Below, piece by piece: positions 34,001 through 49,000 of a DNA stretch of 64,000 nucleotides; the first letter of the stretch is position 1; the number at the start of each line of letters is the position of its first letter. This DNA comes from Aplectana chamaeleonis (Eukaryota > Nematoda > Chromadorea > Rhabditida > Cosmocercidae). The notes under the pieces are model-generated. The model was not told the DNA's origin. It ran no database searches and was given only the letters and a program-made list of their open reading frames with translations. Both the position numbers and the translations under genes were made by a program. Location of the stretch: assembly GCA_029168955.1 (NCBI GenBank), contig JAPDOI010000066.1, positions 1,116,501 through 1,180,500 on the forward strand, in the 5' to 3' direction.

Positions 34001-37000
34001 CATTCTCTCCTATTCTTAAAAGTGTCTGGGAGTGAAACGATAGCAGTGAGCATCGGTTTCCATCCATTTTCAATCAGCAACTGTTTCACTTACCACAATC
34101 CATATATGGATTGGATAGTAAGTGCCATTACGGTAGCCATTAAACCAACAGCAATGATCGCGAATCGCATCACAAGAATAACTTCGCGCTCAGAGGCCTA
34201 AAATTGCTTTGTCACATCGACTATGCTTCATTACTCCAACTGATGCTCTTACATGAGGTCGAATCGTCAGTTTCCAGATATTGTGAGCAAACATCGAAGC
34301 TGCCGACAGCACTGACGAGTCCGCCGATGACATGACTGCGGCTGATACCGCTCCGAGACCTGCATAAAGGAAGTGTCAGGGAAAATCACTGCGAAAGTGC
34401 GAGGGTCAACAGCTCTCATTTCACAAGTGTCAGCCTATAGGAAAGCAAAGGACGAATTTCCGTTGTGCTCTATGAAAAAGGGGATTGACTAGCTCCTTTT
34501 CAATGAAGAAATATAGGGTCTGTCCGACTGAGATCGTCCGCTCACGTTGTCGGCGTGTGTGTCGAGCAACTGTATCGAAGTCATTTTTTCGATTTTTTTC
34601 ACGAACTTTTCCACGGCTGCAGACAAACTGCTTGCTATCCGTCCTTTAATCCTGTTAATTGATTAACAACTTTGAAAATAACTCCACGACGCCCGCTTGG
34701 CACCCACGCCGATCGCGTGGGCGGACACTCTCAAAAGGCGCGACTTTGCAGTGCATTGCATTATGGTGGGGAAATTCTCAACTCTAAAACCACAGTCGAG
34801 TACATAACATTGAAATCAAGGTTTCACCACTTCTTGAAGAGGGAGCTCCCGATTTCTCGGCAAATCATCGAAGAGGACTTTAAAATTTGTGAAGAAGATC
34901 ACTGCGCAATTACAAGGCAATCAACTCTGCCCCAAATTCGATAGTTATGCTTCAGTAGGAGAGGCATCGAGGTAGGTCTGCAGACGACAAGAGAGAGGAA
35001 GGATCATCTGAAGACCGCGTTAGAAGTTGTGAAATCCACGTGGACTGTTCTTTCGACAAAAAAAAAGAAAATTTATGACCATTCACGGGAAAATGAGAGG
35101 ATGTATCGCGAAGCAAAATTCCATTAGGCGTGGTCCCAATTTTTGCGGTATCACCAACGAAAACGCCGGCAAAATTGGAAACTTTGTTCTAAAACACATA
35201 CCTATGAATGCTACCCATTTCGGGGTAAGATATTGGAATACTAGTGGCACGACCATGTTCCTTTTGTCTTCTGGTATGGCTTCGACTTTTGTGCCATTAT
35301 CCCATGGAGAGTAGTCGGTTAAACGCCAATCTGCGGATTGGGAGGGTTAATTTCACTACACAAATCACCTGTGCATTTTCTTGAATTAGAGGCTGTACCT
35401 GTATTTCGGGCGATGGCTCCGATAAGTGCTGGAGGCACGGCCATCACTAAACAGCCGATGCCGGCAACAAACGAGAGACTCTGAGCACCGGCGGACGTCT
35501 TGGATGATAGCACACGTTGGAAATACACCTAAAGTCTGCATAAAATTATTTATTATCCAAGGACTTGAGATTTTCTTCCTCAAAGTCGTTTGTAATTCCA
35601 GCTTCATTTCTTCTCTTACTTCAAAGGCAGTGTTCACCATAAAAACCATGTCTGATTTTTTGGTGGAGATCGAAAGCTGCGGGGCCTAGCGTAACCCTAA
35701 GGTTGAAAAAACTAAGAAAAAAGAGCACGGAACGGTCCCTTACGGCCCCAAAGTTGGACACCCGCCAGCTCGTCTTACCCCAGGTGCACTTTCCACGCCC
35801 ACCGACGTGAACAAATGAATGCTCGAGATTGTGAGATGGGCGATGGTTTCCGATCAGTAGCCCCGTTCTTCCCTTCATTCTCAACTTCTCTCTTTACTCA
35901 GGTCAGCTGGCATACATCGGCTGCAAAAGACGGAAGTTACAAGCTTCGGACAGCTCGTCCACCATGCTTCCCTAGCTCAATTTTTGAGAGACCATAACTC
36001 CGTTCCTACAATGTCTTGTACAATTCCAAAAACATCACTGGAATCAGCATGGGACCGTCTTCAAGATAGGCGAAAAAGCAGAAAAACGGTTCTTATCGTG
36101 AGCACTGCCTTTAACTATATTTCCTCTCATTGAATTTCAATTAAACAGATAAAGCAAAACACAACATCACCTGCCATGGTATTCCACCAAATATCAACAA
36201 CAGCATGGCGTCTATCCATAATGTAGTTTCTTTGAAGCCACCGATCTCTCCCAACCAGTCCTCGGCATTCCGGCTAATGTCCTTTGTGGCATCCTGTAGT
36301 AGGGCTGCTGGCACACAAACCCACTGAAATACCCTATGTGATCACAAGCAATATTTCGGCTACTCAAACAATTGCCGCTTTCAACTACAATACAGATTCA
36401 AAACCCCTATACGCAAAATATATGTAAATATATGTATATGTAAATATATGTAAATCGCACTCAATATACTGAACCAAAAACAGACTCTTCAAATTCCTAC
36501 GAGAACGGTTCCTTAGATGGCTTCACTGCGCACTCTCCTTCAGGGGGCATTTAAAGAACTTTCTGTGGTCTTTTTCAGAAATCTCGCTATCATTGACCCC
36601 CCAAGCATTGAGTCAAGTGAGACATATACTGTTGCAAACAACTGTGAAGTTTGGGCAAAGAGAATCTGAAAACTGGGAGAGTAGCCTTTGTCAACAAGGT
36701 CTAAAACATACCAAGCCGACGAATATGCAGAACAGTTGCACAACATCAGTGTAGGCGACAGCATAGAGGCCACCAGTGAATGTATAGAAGACGGCGATAA
36801 GAGCCGAAATCACCACTGATATATTCATATCGATGTGGAGAATGACCGACAGTGTTGCACCTCAAACAAGCACTTTCGAGCTCAATTCATGGCTAAGAAG
36901 CGACCGGAAGTGAGTCAAGCGGTAATTTGGTTATGTTGTTCATTCAAAATGACAATGACGCCTTTTTAGAAGGCATGCATTATATGAAACACCAAAAGTC

Positions 37001-40000
37001 ATCTCGTGCGTTCCCAGACACTTTCACTCAGTTGTGTACATGACAGTCTCAAAACCCACGCAATACGACTAATTCATGTTTTTCGCTCTAGGTAGAGAGA
37101 AGCTAAGTGCGCAAAAATTTCCTTTCCGTATGAAATCTCGACGGCTACTCACCAAGAGCTGATAGAATAGCTGCGCTCCAGAATACTTCGCCGAGCAACG
37201 CAGGTAGGAACATCAGACCTCCAACACGTTGGCCATACTTGTTCTAAAAATGCACTTTATCAGCATTGCGGACGACTTAAAGGCACAGTCCAAGCTCAGG
37301 GGCGAAATCCGAGATTTTTACATATATGTGAATTAGACCCACCCCATAGAACACCTGCCAAGTGTAAGCTCTCCATTTCTCCCAATAAGCAAGATATAGA
37401 AGGAAGCTACCCTGGGGCGCCCATATAAGGAAGCCACTTTGGCACGCCCCTTTTACGATAGTTCGAGCTCAACAGTGGCAAAATGAGCGATAGTTTTCGA
37501 TCAATACCCTCGTTCTTCCTTTCACTCTTAGCCTCTCTGTTTATTCAGGTCGGCTCGCATACAACAGTTGCAAATGACGGAAGTTACAAGCCCCGGACAA
37601 CTCGTCCATCATGCTTCCGCAGCTCAATCTTCGAGGTGTCATAACTCCGTTTCTAGGGGTTCTTGTACGATTTCAGAGACATCACTGGAATCAGTGTGGG
37701 ACCACTTTTAAGATAGGCAGGAAAACAGAAAGACGATTTTGAGGTTGGACTGTACCTTCAATGAATCGCTGATTACTGCAACTACCAAGAAGATACACAG
37801 AACGGGAGGAGCCTCGGATCAGTGCGGCTGCCTGAACGCGACGCATACATAAATGTAGCGGCTTTCCGCCATCAGCGTTGCATTTAGCCGGCCGAACTGT
37901 TACGAGAATTTTTCCTTTCCGTGCAATCGGTCAACTCTCCATTCACAACTGCAGTTCAGCACGGTTAAAATCAGGGATTTCCGAAAACATCCGTTTTCCG
38001 TTTTGTATTTACTGAATTCCGACCATTTTTGCATATCCGTTTTCTGCTGACAGTTTTTTTAGTGGTGAATAGTTTGACTGTAGCAGGCACGAGGTGGTAT
38101 GGTTTTATTGTAGACTAACGTTTCGGCGGTTTCGCCCTCTTCGGAGTCTGAAAAAGGTCGAATCTATGTGTAAAATTACTCGGCCAAACGTAGTTTTTTA
38201 CCCTACAGAAATTCAAGACAAAATTTTCCAAACAAATGGCTGGGATGCTTGAAGCTGAGTGACATACCTTTTCAAAGTCCGTGGAACATCAGGTATTCGG
38301 TAGATAGACGACGGGGTACCGAGATATCAGAAGGCAGTACCCCAAATCAGAAGGCTAATCTGATGTAGGGCTGTAGTTCCCGCGTTATATTTATACCTTC
38401 GTCCTTCCGGTTGATCTTAGGATCCCTCGCATTGATCCAGAATTCATCTCCAAGAAGAGGCTACGTGACGTATGCGGAAGACCGAAGAACGACCCGACAA
38501 TACGCAAGATCGAGCTCCAGCTTCTTCGCATCGCATTACGTGATAAGCAAGATCATTTGTTTGCCATGCTGAATAAGTGTAGTTCGAAAGAACGAAACTG
38601 TATAAAGTTTTTGGAGGGGCGTCTCTGGGGGAGGATAGTGGAGGGGTCAAAGTCTATTTGTGATCGTATTCGGTCTAACGTCAGAGGATCAATGCGAGGG
38701 ATCCTAAGATCAACCGGAAGGACGAAGGTATAAATATAACGCGGGAACTACAGCCCTACATCAGATTAGCCTTCTGATTTGGGGTACTGCCTTCTGATAT
38801 CTCGGTACCCCGTCGTCTATCTACCGAATACCTGATGTTCCACGGACTTTGAAAAGGTATGTCACTCAGCTTCAAGCATCCCAGCCATTTGTTTGGAAAA
38901 TTTTGTCTTGAATTTCTGTAGGGTAAAAAACTACGTTTGGCCGAGTAATTTTACACATAGATTCGACCTTTTTCAGACTCCGAAGAGGGCGAAACCGCCG
39001 AAACGTTAGTCTACAATAAAACCATACCACCTCGTGCCTGCTACAGTCAAACTATTCACCAATATTCTGATGCCGAGGTTCATAGAGAGTCGAACGTGGA
39101 GTTTTTTAGTGTTAGAAAAAAGCGCAGCACCACCGGGTCCCGCCACGAATACCCTTTGTCCCAGTACGATTATCATGGTGCAGCAGCAGCGGTTGTCTGT
39201 AAATGCGGACCGGAATTTCGTCCCGATAAGGACACTACCTTAACTGCGGAGCGGTCATCGATCGCAAAGTATGAGTGTGATTATGATAAATAAACATGAT
39301 CTACCGCTTTGCTGCTTCCACTGAAAAGCTTGCATTTTTCGGTGAAAGCTATACCTGAATTCGTGCATGCTCACCGCTGAGCAACTCAAAAGACACATTT
39401 AGGTTCACGAGATTGAAAGGAGCCTGTAAAAACTCTTATCAAATATAAACTTCGTGACAACTAGTTATGATTGGCTAAACTCATGATGTCACTGGACTTA
39501 TAGCCTTTCTTCCTCATCGTGAGCCTGTCTAAGCAAGGCTTATGGAGCTTATCATGTCAAAATCTCTTTATCACTGGTATACGCTCCTCAGCTTACTACG
39601 CCCAGATTAATCAGAGCGAGATAGGCTATATATGAGACAGTCGGAGAGATATTGTCATTTATATGCACTTCGGCTAACCTCGACTTACTTATAATGAATC
39701 TTTGTATGTGACACCAACCTGGAAAGGGTCCAGCATCGTCACGTATCCTTCTTCTCTCATCTTCTTCGCGAATAGCAACCCACCCATAACCAGCGAGAGG
39801 GCGTAGCCGATCGGAGCTTGGCATCCCAGCAGACCACCATTGTAGAGAGCTTCTGCTGTGCCGTTGATGTATGCTCCACCGACCCATGTAGCTGCAAACA
39901 CCAGCTATTAGAGATATGAATACTCTTTGGGGGTTTCACAGAGTTTGGCATAACCAGCGTGCTGACGCGTCTCATGTCATCTAAAGTAGCATGCGAAACC

Positions 40001-43000
40001 TTCATTGAATCCCTTTAGAAATTCATACTTGTCATTCCGTTAAGGTGTAAACAACATGTTTTATTTGTGCTATAACCATATCAGCCCTGGTTCCAGTAAG
40101 ACCAATATGGCGGCAAAAACTATTTCTTTGCTCAAGTTGGAGATAAAAGTATCTGTTCAACTTCGATTGTTGCGCGATAGTGATGGGAAGATATTCCATC
40201 AACAAAGACAATCCTGTAGTAGTACAATTCTGTGGAAATGCTTGAAAAAAATCTAAATTTCAAGTAATGAAAATCTAGCTACCCCAACCTATAGAACCCA
40301 AAGCTATATAACTTTTCCATCAACGACTTATGTAACTGAGCATGACATCGAAGCTAAAACGCCCCATATGCGTAAAAGCATGGAAAAGTGATCTTTCGGA
40401 TCGATAATGCGCGGAGACATATTGCGCAATACGTCAAGGAAATTTTGGAGTTACTCTAGGGGGATGTCTTACCCCTGTTGAATTCAAAAGACATCGCTCC
40501 TTCCGGCTACCGCTTGTTCTGGTAAATGACTTGTCGCCTGGCCGAGCAGCACTTCGCCTTTCCCGAAAAAGGATGACTTGTGGCCTTGGTTCTGTTAATG
40601 GATCAACTCAGAGTAAAAACATTCTCCCAACGCGGAATCCGTATGCTGCTGAACGTATAAGTAGTAAAGACTCACTAACGAAGGACAACAGTTTGAAAAA
40701 GATACAATATCCAACAATGCTCTCTAAATAAAGCTCCAAAATTACAAAAAAAATCCTCAAAACTTACTCGTGCTTCAAATGCAGGGTGTGAGTAAGTATT
40801 GCTGCGTGTCTTGTTTCTTTTTTCTCACTCATTTCTCGTATAAAATCTCCTTATGGCATTTAGCATCCGACGCCATGGAATATTGAGAAACTAGGTCGGA
40901 GCTGTTAACCAGGACTGTGCGGAAATCTTTTTCAAGATTTTCGGAAACGGAAACGGAAGAAAAATGACCAAAAAACGCCGGAAACGGAAATCCGGAAACG
41001 GAAACGGAAGAGACAAAAAAAATTGGGTTTTCTCATTCCAACGCTTCGCTGTTGCTCATTGCCCGCAGTTCTCATTCAATAACCAATAAATTCAGTCAGT
41101 AAACTAATACTTGTCCTAACTAAAGTCACTACGAGGCATTCAACGATTTCGAAGTCTCGCTTCTGGAAATCCGAGTAGGCAACCTCTAAAAATACTTATT
41201 ATCTGTACCCGCCCATCAGAGGTGTGCGGTAATTGCCGTATGCCGACTGCAGTTCGCTGCCCGTCTTGGGGTTCGTCGTTGCTGTGTACCAAAATTTTAT
41301 CTATTGTAGACGCACAACTCTGATGTACAGCTTGTACCCCCAGAAAGCAGTCCAAGCGACACCAGGTATCCTTCAAGGCTGATCAGAAGTCAGTTTTCAG
41401 ATGATCAGCGACTACTTTCTCTTCTTTCAAACTATATTTGCCTATTGAAGTAGATATCAAACAATTGAATTTGAAGAAAAAAACTCTACGGCGACATGGG
41501 AAATTCTCTTATGATCTGCTTCAAACGAGCCTAGCCGCTGCCTGTGGTCACCTCCACCTGTCTTCGACGAGACTCCTTTCTGGAAGACAGGCTGCACGTG
41601 CAAAACCAAAACTATCTCGATTTTGTTGCTGTCGTGGCGGTAAACAAGCGAAGAAGTGGAATCAAGAAGAGAAGTTCCACGAAATCGTTGAATCTCAGAG
41701 AAAAAGATACATATTTATTTTCAAGAAGAAATCCTCGGAAAACGTGAAGATTCCAGTCACACCCATTTCATGTCATCATTTTAAAGGAGTCCAATCTCAG
41801 CTCCCCAAAATTCGTGAATGATCTCATATAAGCTCAGATATTCCCTTGAACACGAAGAGGTCGGATGTAAGTTTCAGCGTCTCATGAAACTTTCGAAAAT
41901 CCTTGCCTAGACCCACTATCATAGATCGTGTTGCACTAATTTATTCCGTTTCCGGACCCAAAAATTCGGAAACGGAAGAGGAACGGAACAGCCCAAAAAA
42001 CACCGGAAATGCGGAAACGGAATCGGAAACGGAACAGTTCCGCACAGCCCTGCTGATAACTGACCCCGTTGCACATGAAAATGCTGGCGAAATGCCCAGA
42101 ACGGCAGTGGATCTCCGAAGGAAACTGGCAGCGATAAGGGCTCTGCAGAGTCGCAGCGACCGGCGGCACGCCGCCGGGCGAGAGCTTTGGGGCGTGGTCG
42201 AAACCCGACGCGGCGTTGTGCACCAAGACCTCGCAGAGTTGCAGCGACGTTGTTGCCAGCATCGCATTCTACCATTGCGTACGCCCTCATTCATTTGACG
42301 CCACATTTTCTCCAAATAGCTTTTCTTTGCTTTGATAGGCTTTGGGAGTTCAGAAAATGCTTAGAAACAATTTCCAAAAAATAATACGCTCAAATAGCTG
42401 TGAAGTGAATTTGAAATTTGCGTTCAGTAAAGTGATTGAGTCTTGAAATATAGATTTCGAGGTACAGCAAATAGTAGACGGTTTGCTGTGGCCGCATAAA
42501 TCACAACTGTCGCCCGCTATAACGAAAAAACCTAATAAAACTGGAAACCATAAAACCAAAACCGGAATAAAACGGCAAGCTGTGCATTTCCAAGTATGCT
42601 GAATATTTTTCCTTCAATTTGAGTCACAGTGAAAAAAAAAACTTCAGAAGATCGAATTTATAGAGATATCATAAAAAGAGGCTTGAATCGATCGATGCTA
42701 GCGTTCTTCGCCGGCGATGGACATGGTCGAGACCATTTCTCGCCGCCGCTCGCTGCCGGCATCGCTCCGGGCGTCGCTGCCATCGCGGCCGCAGAGACAC
42801 TTGGCGAGGTACCCGCGTCGCTGTTCCCGCGCTACACGTCGCCGACCTCGTCCGCTGCTTGGCGCCCCCCCCCCGCCTCCTTCGTCCCTGCCTTACCGTA
42901 GCTAGATTCGCAGCGGTGCCACTTTGCAGAGCACTATTCGGGGAATCGCGGCAAACGCCGCTACGGCGACAATAATGATCGAGGCCATTAATGCCACTAT

Positions 43001-46000
43001 AGCAGAGTGTTGTCATATATGCATGCATCGGTTTACAAGGGGGATCCATCGCCGATCTGGACATTTTGCCGTCATTATCATAAGTATAGAAGTCAGTTGT
43101 CAACTTAAAGCCTAGTTTCTTAGTATTCCGAATCAATGATTCAGCAGTTTCTCAAATAGCTGCAGCTAAAGTACGAAAAGGGCGTTCCATTGCCATTACA
43201 AGCGGCTTGTTTTTTTGAGTATTCTATTAAAATGAAAAGGCAAAAATCATTCTATTCCTTTGCGCCGTCAGATTTGCCCAACCAAATCATAGTCTTGGCA
43301 GTCTGTACTGCTAAGTGCGCCGTTGAGCTCGTTTGCAATTTCTCGCTCAAAAGTATATGCCCCGCAGGCGTTTCGGGTTCGAGGAGGGTCACCTGACCTC
43401 CGAATGTATTCACATTCTGGGTACTGTTGAAGAACTTGAGAGCGATCTTTTGTCGCCTTATGCAGTAAGCAATCAAAGGCTTTTGGGTACATATGCAGAA
43501 CGGCAGCGAGTCGAATTCTGAAGCCAACTCTTGTCACAGGTTAGCGAACGGTCATCTTTTCAAGGATTACAAGGGTAGAGCGAGAAAATTGAATCAAAAT
43601 GTTCCTAAGAGCGAAATGAGAAATATTCAGGACCGCATTTAGAGGCAGTGGTCGCGATAAAATATGCTCGTCTTCTTTTCCTCTCTAAACCTTTTTCTGG
43701 ATTTAGAGTAGTAGGACCTAGGGGAAAAAATCAGGAAAGAACCGCTGTTTCGTGCCAAATTTCAAGCCTGAACTTTTTTGTCTTTTGATGGTGGATGAGC
43801 ACACTCCACATCATCGGCATCGATAATCATAATATTCAGAGCATCAGCTGGCTTGAAATAAAATTTATATCAATGAACATTAACCTTCGGACTGACCTGC
43901 TCGAATATTTATGTTCTCACCTAGTCAAAAACCTTGACTGAAGTGCATGCTTTCATTGCTCAACGGTTTTTATTAATTTCTCCTTCTGAATGTCGATGAT
44001 TTTTGACTTCTCGGCATGAGACGGCGGTCTTTTTAGGCGGCGCTGTGCACTTGTGCACAAACTGACATCTTTTGGCCTTGGAAACTTTAATTCTAGCCCG
44101 TTTTTCACCGCGCTACCTCCATAGTTTTTCAGCTGTTTTCGATCTAAGCTAATTTTAGTGGTTTTTTTATAACGTTTTTCATCGTGACCACTGCCTTTGA
44201 GTGTTTAGAGATGTCCACATTCTTATGAAAGGCGAAGCGCTATGTATCCGCATTTTGCCTCTTTCGATCAGCAAGCTTCGCTCGTGCTACAAGAACAAGC
44301 GCACGAGAAATGGGTTCGTCTACTTCTCCATCCCTCTTCCCCTTATATAAATCCTCCACTGTTGCAAAAAATAAGAGCAATAGGTTCACGGGAAGGTCTG
44401 GGAAACTCAGCTTCACACTCTTAATTAATTTCAATTGATTGCCTAGGGCGTAGTATCTGCTTCCGTAGAGATTGAGTTTGAACAGAGAGCTTATCGCTAA
44501 TGAATCTATTCGGGTCCCGGGTGACTTTCTGCTCTTGCTGTGATTCTAGGCATATGTATGAGTATGACCTCGTGAGAGTGATTGCATGAGTTTCAATTTC
44601 CAGAGTGTAGAGGGCAGACGCGCTAGAAATTTTGTGTTTGAATATCCTGAGGGAGACATTTTTTGCTTCGAAAAACACTACACGAAATAGAAATTCTGTG
44701 TCGCTTCAAAGGCAGTGTCTGCACAGAGAAAGTTTTTTTTTCTCAGAAGTGTAAGCTTTGGATTCTCTTAAATAATGAAGAGCCTTTCGAGAAAGTAAGA
44801 ACGACGAGAGCAGCCAGAGAGGCGAAAATCGAGTTAATCGGCAGATCATTCTGCCTACGTCAAGGAAGAGTTGTCCATCCAAAGGAAGGACTGCCCAAGT
44901 GCTAAATACTATTCATCTCCGGTGACCTTCACATCCGAGCATGTGCATCATAGCTTTTTTACCTTAAGCGAATTTTTGGTACATGAAAGGTAAAGGAAAG
45001 CCGTTGCCGACATTCCAATTAGTACAATACTGCACCAAACACAGCGAATTATGGGGGGATTGAAAGTTTCAGGGCTTATAACAGTTTGTCCGCGTGAATC
45101 GAGGGCTTTGTTAGACTATTAATCTCGACAACATGGACTCACTTATGTTTGTATCTGCGCGAGAACACTGGAAAATAAGACTCTTTTTAATCGTGAACAC
45201 TGCCCATAACTGAACTTAGACTTATCGTAAACTGCTAGTCTTGTTTGACGCAAGGTAGCATCATGGAATTGCACTCTTGGCACGGTATCTCCTGAGGACT
45301 CTGCCGGGTAAAAGATTATAAAAACTACAGCACTGGATGCATTAAAAACTTCCCAAATTAACAGGAGTCCAACTATGTAGATTAATTGAATTTCGATTAT
45401 GAGAGTGTCACTGCTATACACATAGGTGTCCTGAGATACCATTATAAAGAGTGCGATTTCGTCCGATTGGTAGACACGTAAAACGCAGTGGAATCAAAAT
45501 TTTCATAACACATTCTATTTCTCGAGAAATTGAACAGCCTACCATTATCCTTTACCTAGCCTTCAATTATAGTTCACTAAATACCGACAATCAAAATTCA
45601 GGAATAAAAGGAAAGTCTTATTTAACGAAAGGGCCACTGCGTACTGCCCACATCGTACTGAAATTGCCGTCAGATATTAATCGTACCGGGGCCCGGGACA
45701 GAGTAACCCAATACCCTCTATTTCGCATCGACTTTTACTGGAGCGTTGTGCGTTTGCGTGCATACGCTGCCTCTCCTTCTCTCCACACCCTCTCACTGTC
45801 TCTCCCTCCCTCCGCACACGCACGAGATGGAGCAACGTGAATTTCGGTTTGGAACTGAAGGTAAGTAACCGTTATAATGACTATTTCAAGACGAAGGGAA
45901 TGCTTTCGAATGCAATAGTCATGTTATTCGAAGTTCGTGAAAGAAACATTGTCTGCAGCCGCAAGATGGGACGCAACATCATGTAACTCTGCAAAGGCTA

Positions 46001-49000
46001 ATGTCCTCTAATACCGTCGTAGTATTGGTATGAGTTTTTTTTCTGGAAAGGTCTTTGATGTCTACTATAAAATCGCAGATTTTCTGACGCTTTCAATGTG
46101 TATCAAATCAGCTTTTCAGAGGCGAGAAAGGTTTAAAAGGCGAAAAAAATCTCCGAGCGGATCAGTCCACCTAATGCTTATCCCTGGCCACAAAAATTAA
46201 ATCAAAAAACTCTTAACCGAGAACAAAATCTCCACAGCAAAAAAAAACCCCTGCCCTTCATGCGGGTTCAGCCCCGCCCACAGCTACAAAAAAATCTGGC
46301 AAATACTTATAAAACGTTTTCACGAAAAAAAACTGATCCGAATACTCGTGGGAGTAGGACGTATTATACAAATGAATACGGCTGCACTCAGTTCGGTTCC
46401 ATTGGATGTTCCAGAAATGACCGACGCAATAGCCGCCCAACACGCATGAGGACCGCAAGCGCAGACATTCCCCTTAGCATAGCCTTGAGATAATTGTGGA
46501 GTTATCTTACTTAGACCAAAAAACTTTCGTGCAATGCTTGCGGGAATCTGTACGGATTAGAATGTGGGAGGGAGTTCAAAATCTCTGTAACCACATGATA
46601 TGTGCTCTCTAAAACGATTTTCCAAAGTAGGATATTGCCTTTGATCCTCGTATCATTGTTTGTTTATGATTTGAGTAATGTTGAGGAAGGGATGGATTGG
46701 AGTCTATAGACTGGTCACAAAATGCAGTTTCTGTATAAATGCAAGTTTCTTGTATAAACCGACCTGTCATGGTGAATATGCCGACCAATGTGCCTATATT
46801 TCTTCCAGCTAACATCACCTCCTCTGTTTGAGCGCCTTCCTGATCGGCACATTCCTTGGCGGTCTAAAAGTGTAACAGGTTAACACATCATAGAAAACGC
46901 AAACTATAAGGAGAGCATATCTTGCTCATATGAGCGGAGCAACTTCGATTCGTTTACTCAAGTTAAAAACTCTCAAAAGCCTTCAACAGGTTTCAAAAAA
47001 TTATCTGCACGCGCACAACTATAGAACTACACTTTTAAGTCAAACATTAATTGCTTGCGGTGGTTTCTTTCATGATCAATTATTGTGCAAACTAATGGTG
47101 ACGGACAAGTAATCACCAATGTATCTTAAAGGCAGTGTTCACAAAGAAAACGTTGCACCTTTTTTTGGCTAAAACGTAAGCTTTGGGTCCCTGTAAGAAG
47201 ATTACAACAGAAGTGGGACGAAAAACTGCCGGTAAGTGGGTGAAATTCTCATGGGCCAGCCAACTCATTGGGCCACTCCGCCCACGTCCTATAACAGTTC
47301 CCCTGAATTCGTGGTTAAATAAGCGATGGGTTCCGATCAAAAGCCCCGTTCTTCCCTTCATTCTCAACGTCTCTCTTTACTCAGGTCAGCTCGCACACTT
47401 CGGCAGCAAAAAACGGGAGTTACAAGCCTCGGACAACTTGTCCACAATGCTTCCAATTTTTGAATTTTGAGGGGCCATGACTCCGTTTCCAGGGGGTCTC
47501 GTACGATTCCAGGGACATCATTGAGGTCAGCATGGGACCGTTTTCAAGATAGGCAGAAAAACAGAAAAACGAATTTTGTCGTGAACACTGACTTTAAAGG
47601 CAGTGTTCACGATGATTTTCGTTCCCGAGTTTTTCACATAAAACAATGAGTTGGCCTCCAAGTGTTACCCAAATTACGAAGAAACGGCGAATAACGCACT
47701 AAAACGTCGTATTTCAGTGACATTAATCTATAACATTGACTAGTTGTCCGGTTGGATGAACATGTTCATGGTGGTTGTCACCGGTATAAAATGGGGTTAT
47801 CAGAAATGGAAGAATATTTTAGGCAAAACAGTATTAGTTAGGGTCCGAAGGAAAGCACGGAGCAATAGAGAGCAGAGAATTCCGAAGGACGGGTCCACAA
47901 AAGATTTCATTGGCACAACAAACACTTCCTGTGATACTTAAAAGGCGGGCTGATACTTAAAGGCACAGGACACCCAAAAAATTAATTTTCAGATTTGATG
48001 CTTGTCTTGGAGAGAGTCACACGCTGATCACAGTGGTATTTATGAAATCGTCCAAGACCCCATATGAACAGAGTTATGGCTCCTTGAAAATGCCTTTAAT
48101 TTGAGGGTGAAAAATTGGTGGACGAGTTGTCTCATGCCTGTATTTCTCTTCAATCGTAATCGTTACGCGAAAGCAAGCCAGGATAAGGAGATAGCCCGGC
48201 AATGGAATGAAGAACAGAGACTTGTGGGAATTTACCCATCCATATAGCCGCTATCGAGTTTAAAAATCAGGAAGGGGGTCGGGCCTGTGGTGGTGAGCGA
48301 AGGGGGTCGGGCCTGTGGTGGCCGCTTATATCTCGCTTATTTGGAGGAAATGCAATCTGGCATTTGGCACCTGCTATACAGGAGTGGTCTTCTACACAAT
48401 TACATGAAAATCTCAAAATTCATATCTGAGGGTGTACTGTGCCTTTAAGGATTCCGGGTACTTCCGGTGCGTTTTTCTCAATTTCTTCGTCATTTTGGTT
48501 CTACCCGGGGGCCACTTAGTCAATATAGTGGATAATCTTAAATTTGAAGAATGTCGTGAACACTGTCTTTAAGACCGCATAAGAGTCTATTGGCGCTGGC
48601 GGACCCCCATCAATTAGCCGTTCTTGCTTGTTTGTGTGCATTTTTTCTCAAATTTTTCAATTATTTTTACTTTTGTGATGACCTTCTAATGGCGACAGCA
48701 CAAGAACCGCTTTTTTCGCCGACCCTGATTTTAAACTACGGCAATGAGTTGTGTTGGCTGCTCCAACATTGGTGGAACATGCTATGGAAAGAAGTGCTGT
48801 TTTTCAGAAAATTCTGATAGTTTATTCACGATGTCTGGACAAGATTGGGCGAAGATAAAAAGGGTTCTTGTGCAGAGTGGTAGTTCAACTTTTCCAAATG
48901 CACTGCAAGGAAAAAAACGGCGCTTTTCTTCCTCGAGACGTGCTGCACAAAATCGACGACATTTGTATTTGATTAAGATACAAAGTTTGTTGTAGCCGAA

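Noticed and set aside
37978..38062. cagggatttccg start as a hAT copy left of the palindrome
   Set aside because: No matching right end or duplication; could be a truncated copy but cannot be supported.
41903..42315. Overlapping 108-131 codon frames on both strands
   Set aside because: They cover the cggaaacgg-rich end of a hAT-type element and a GC-rich repeat; no domain.
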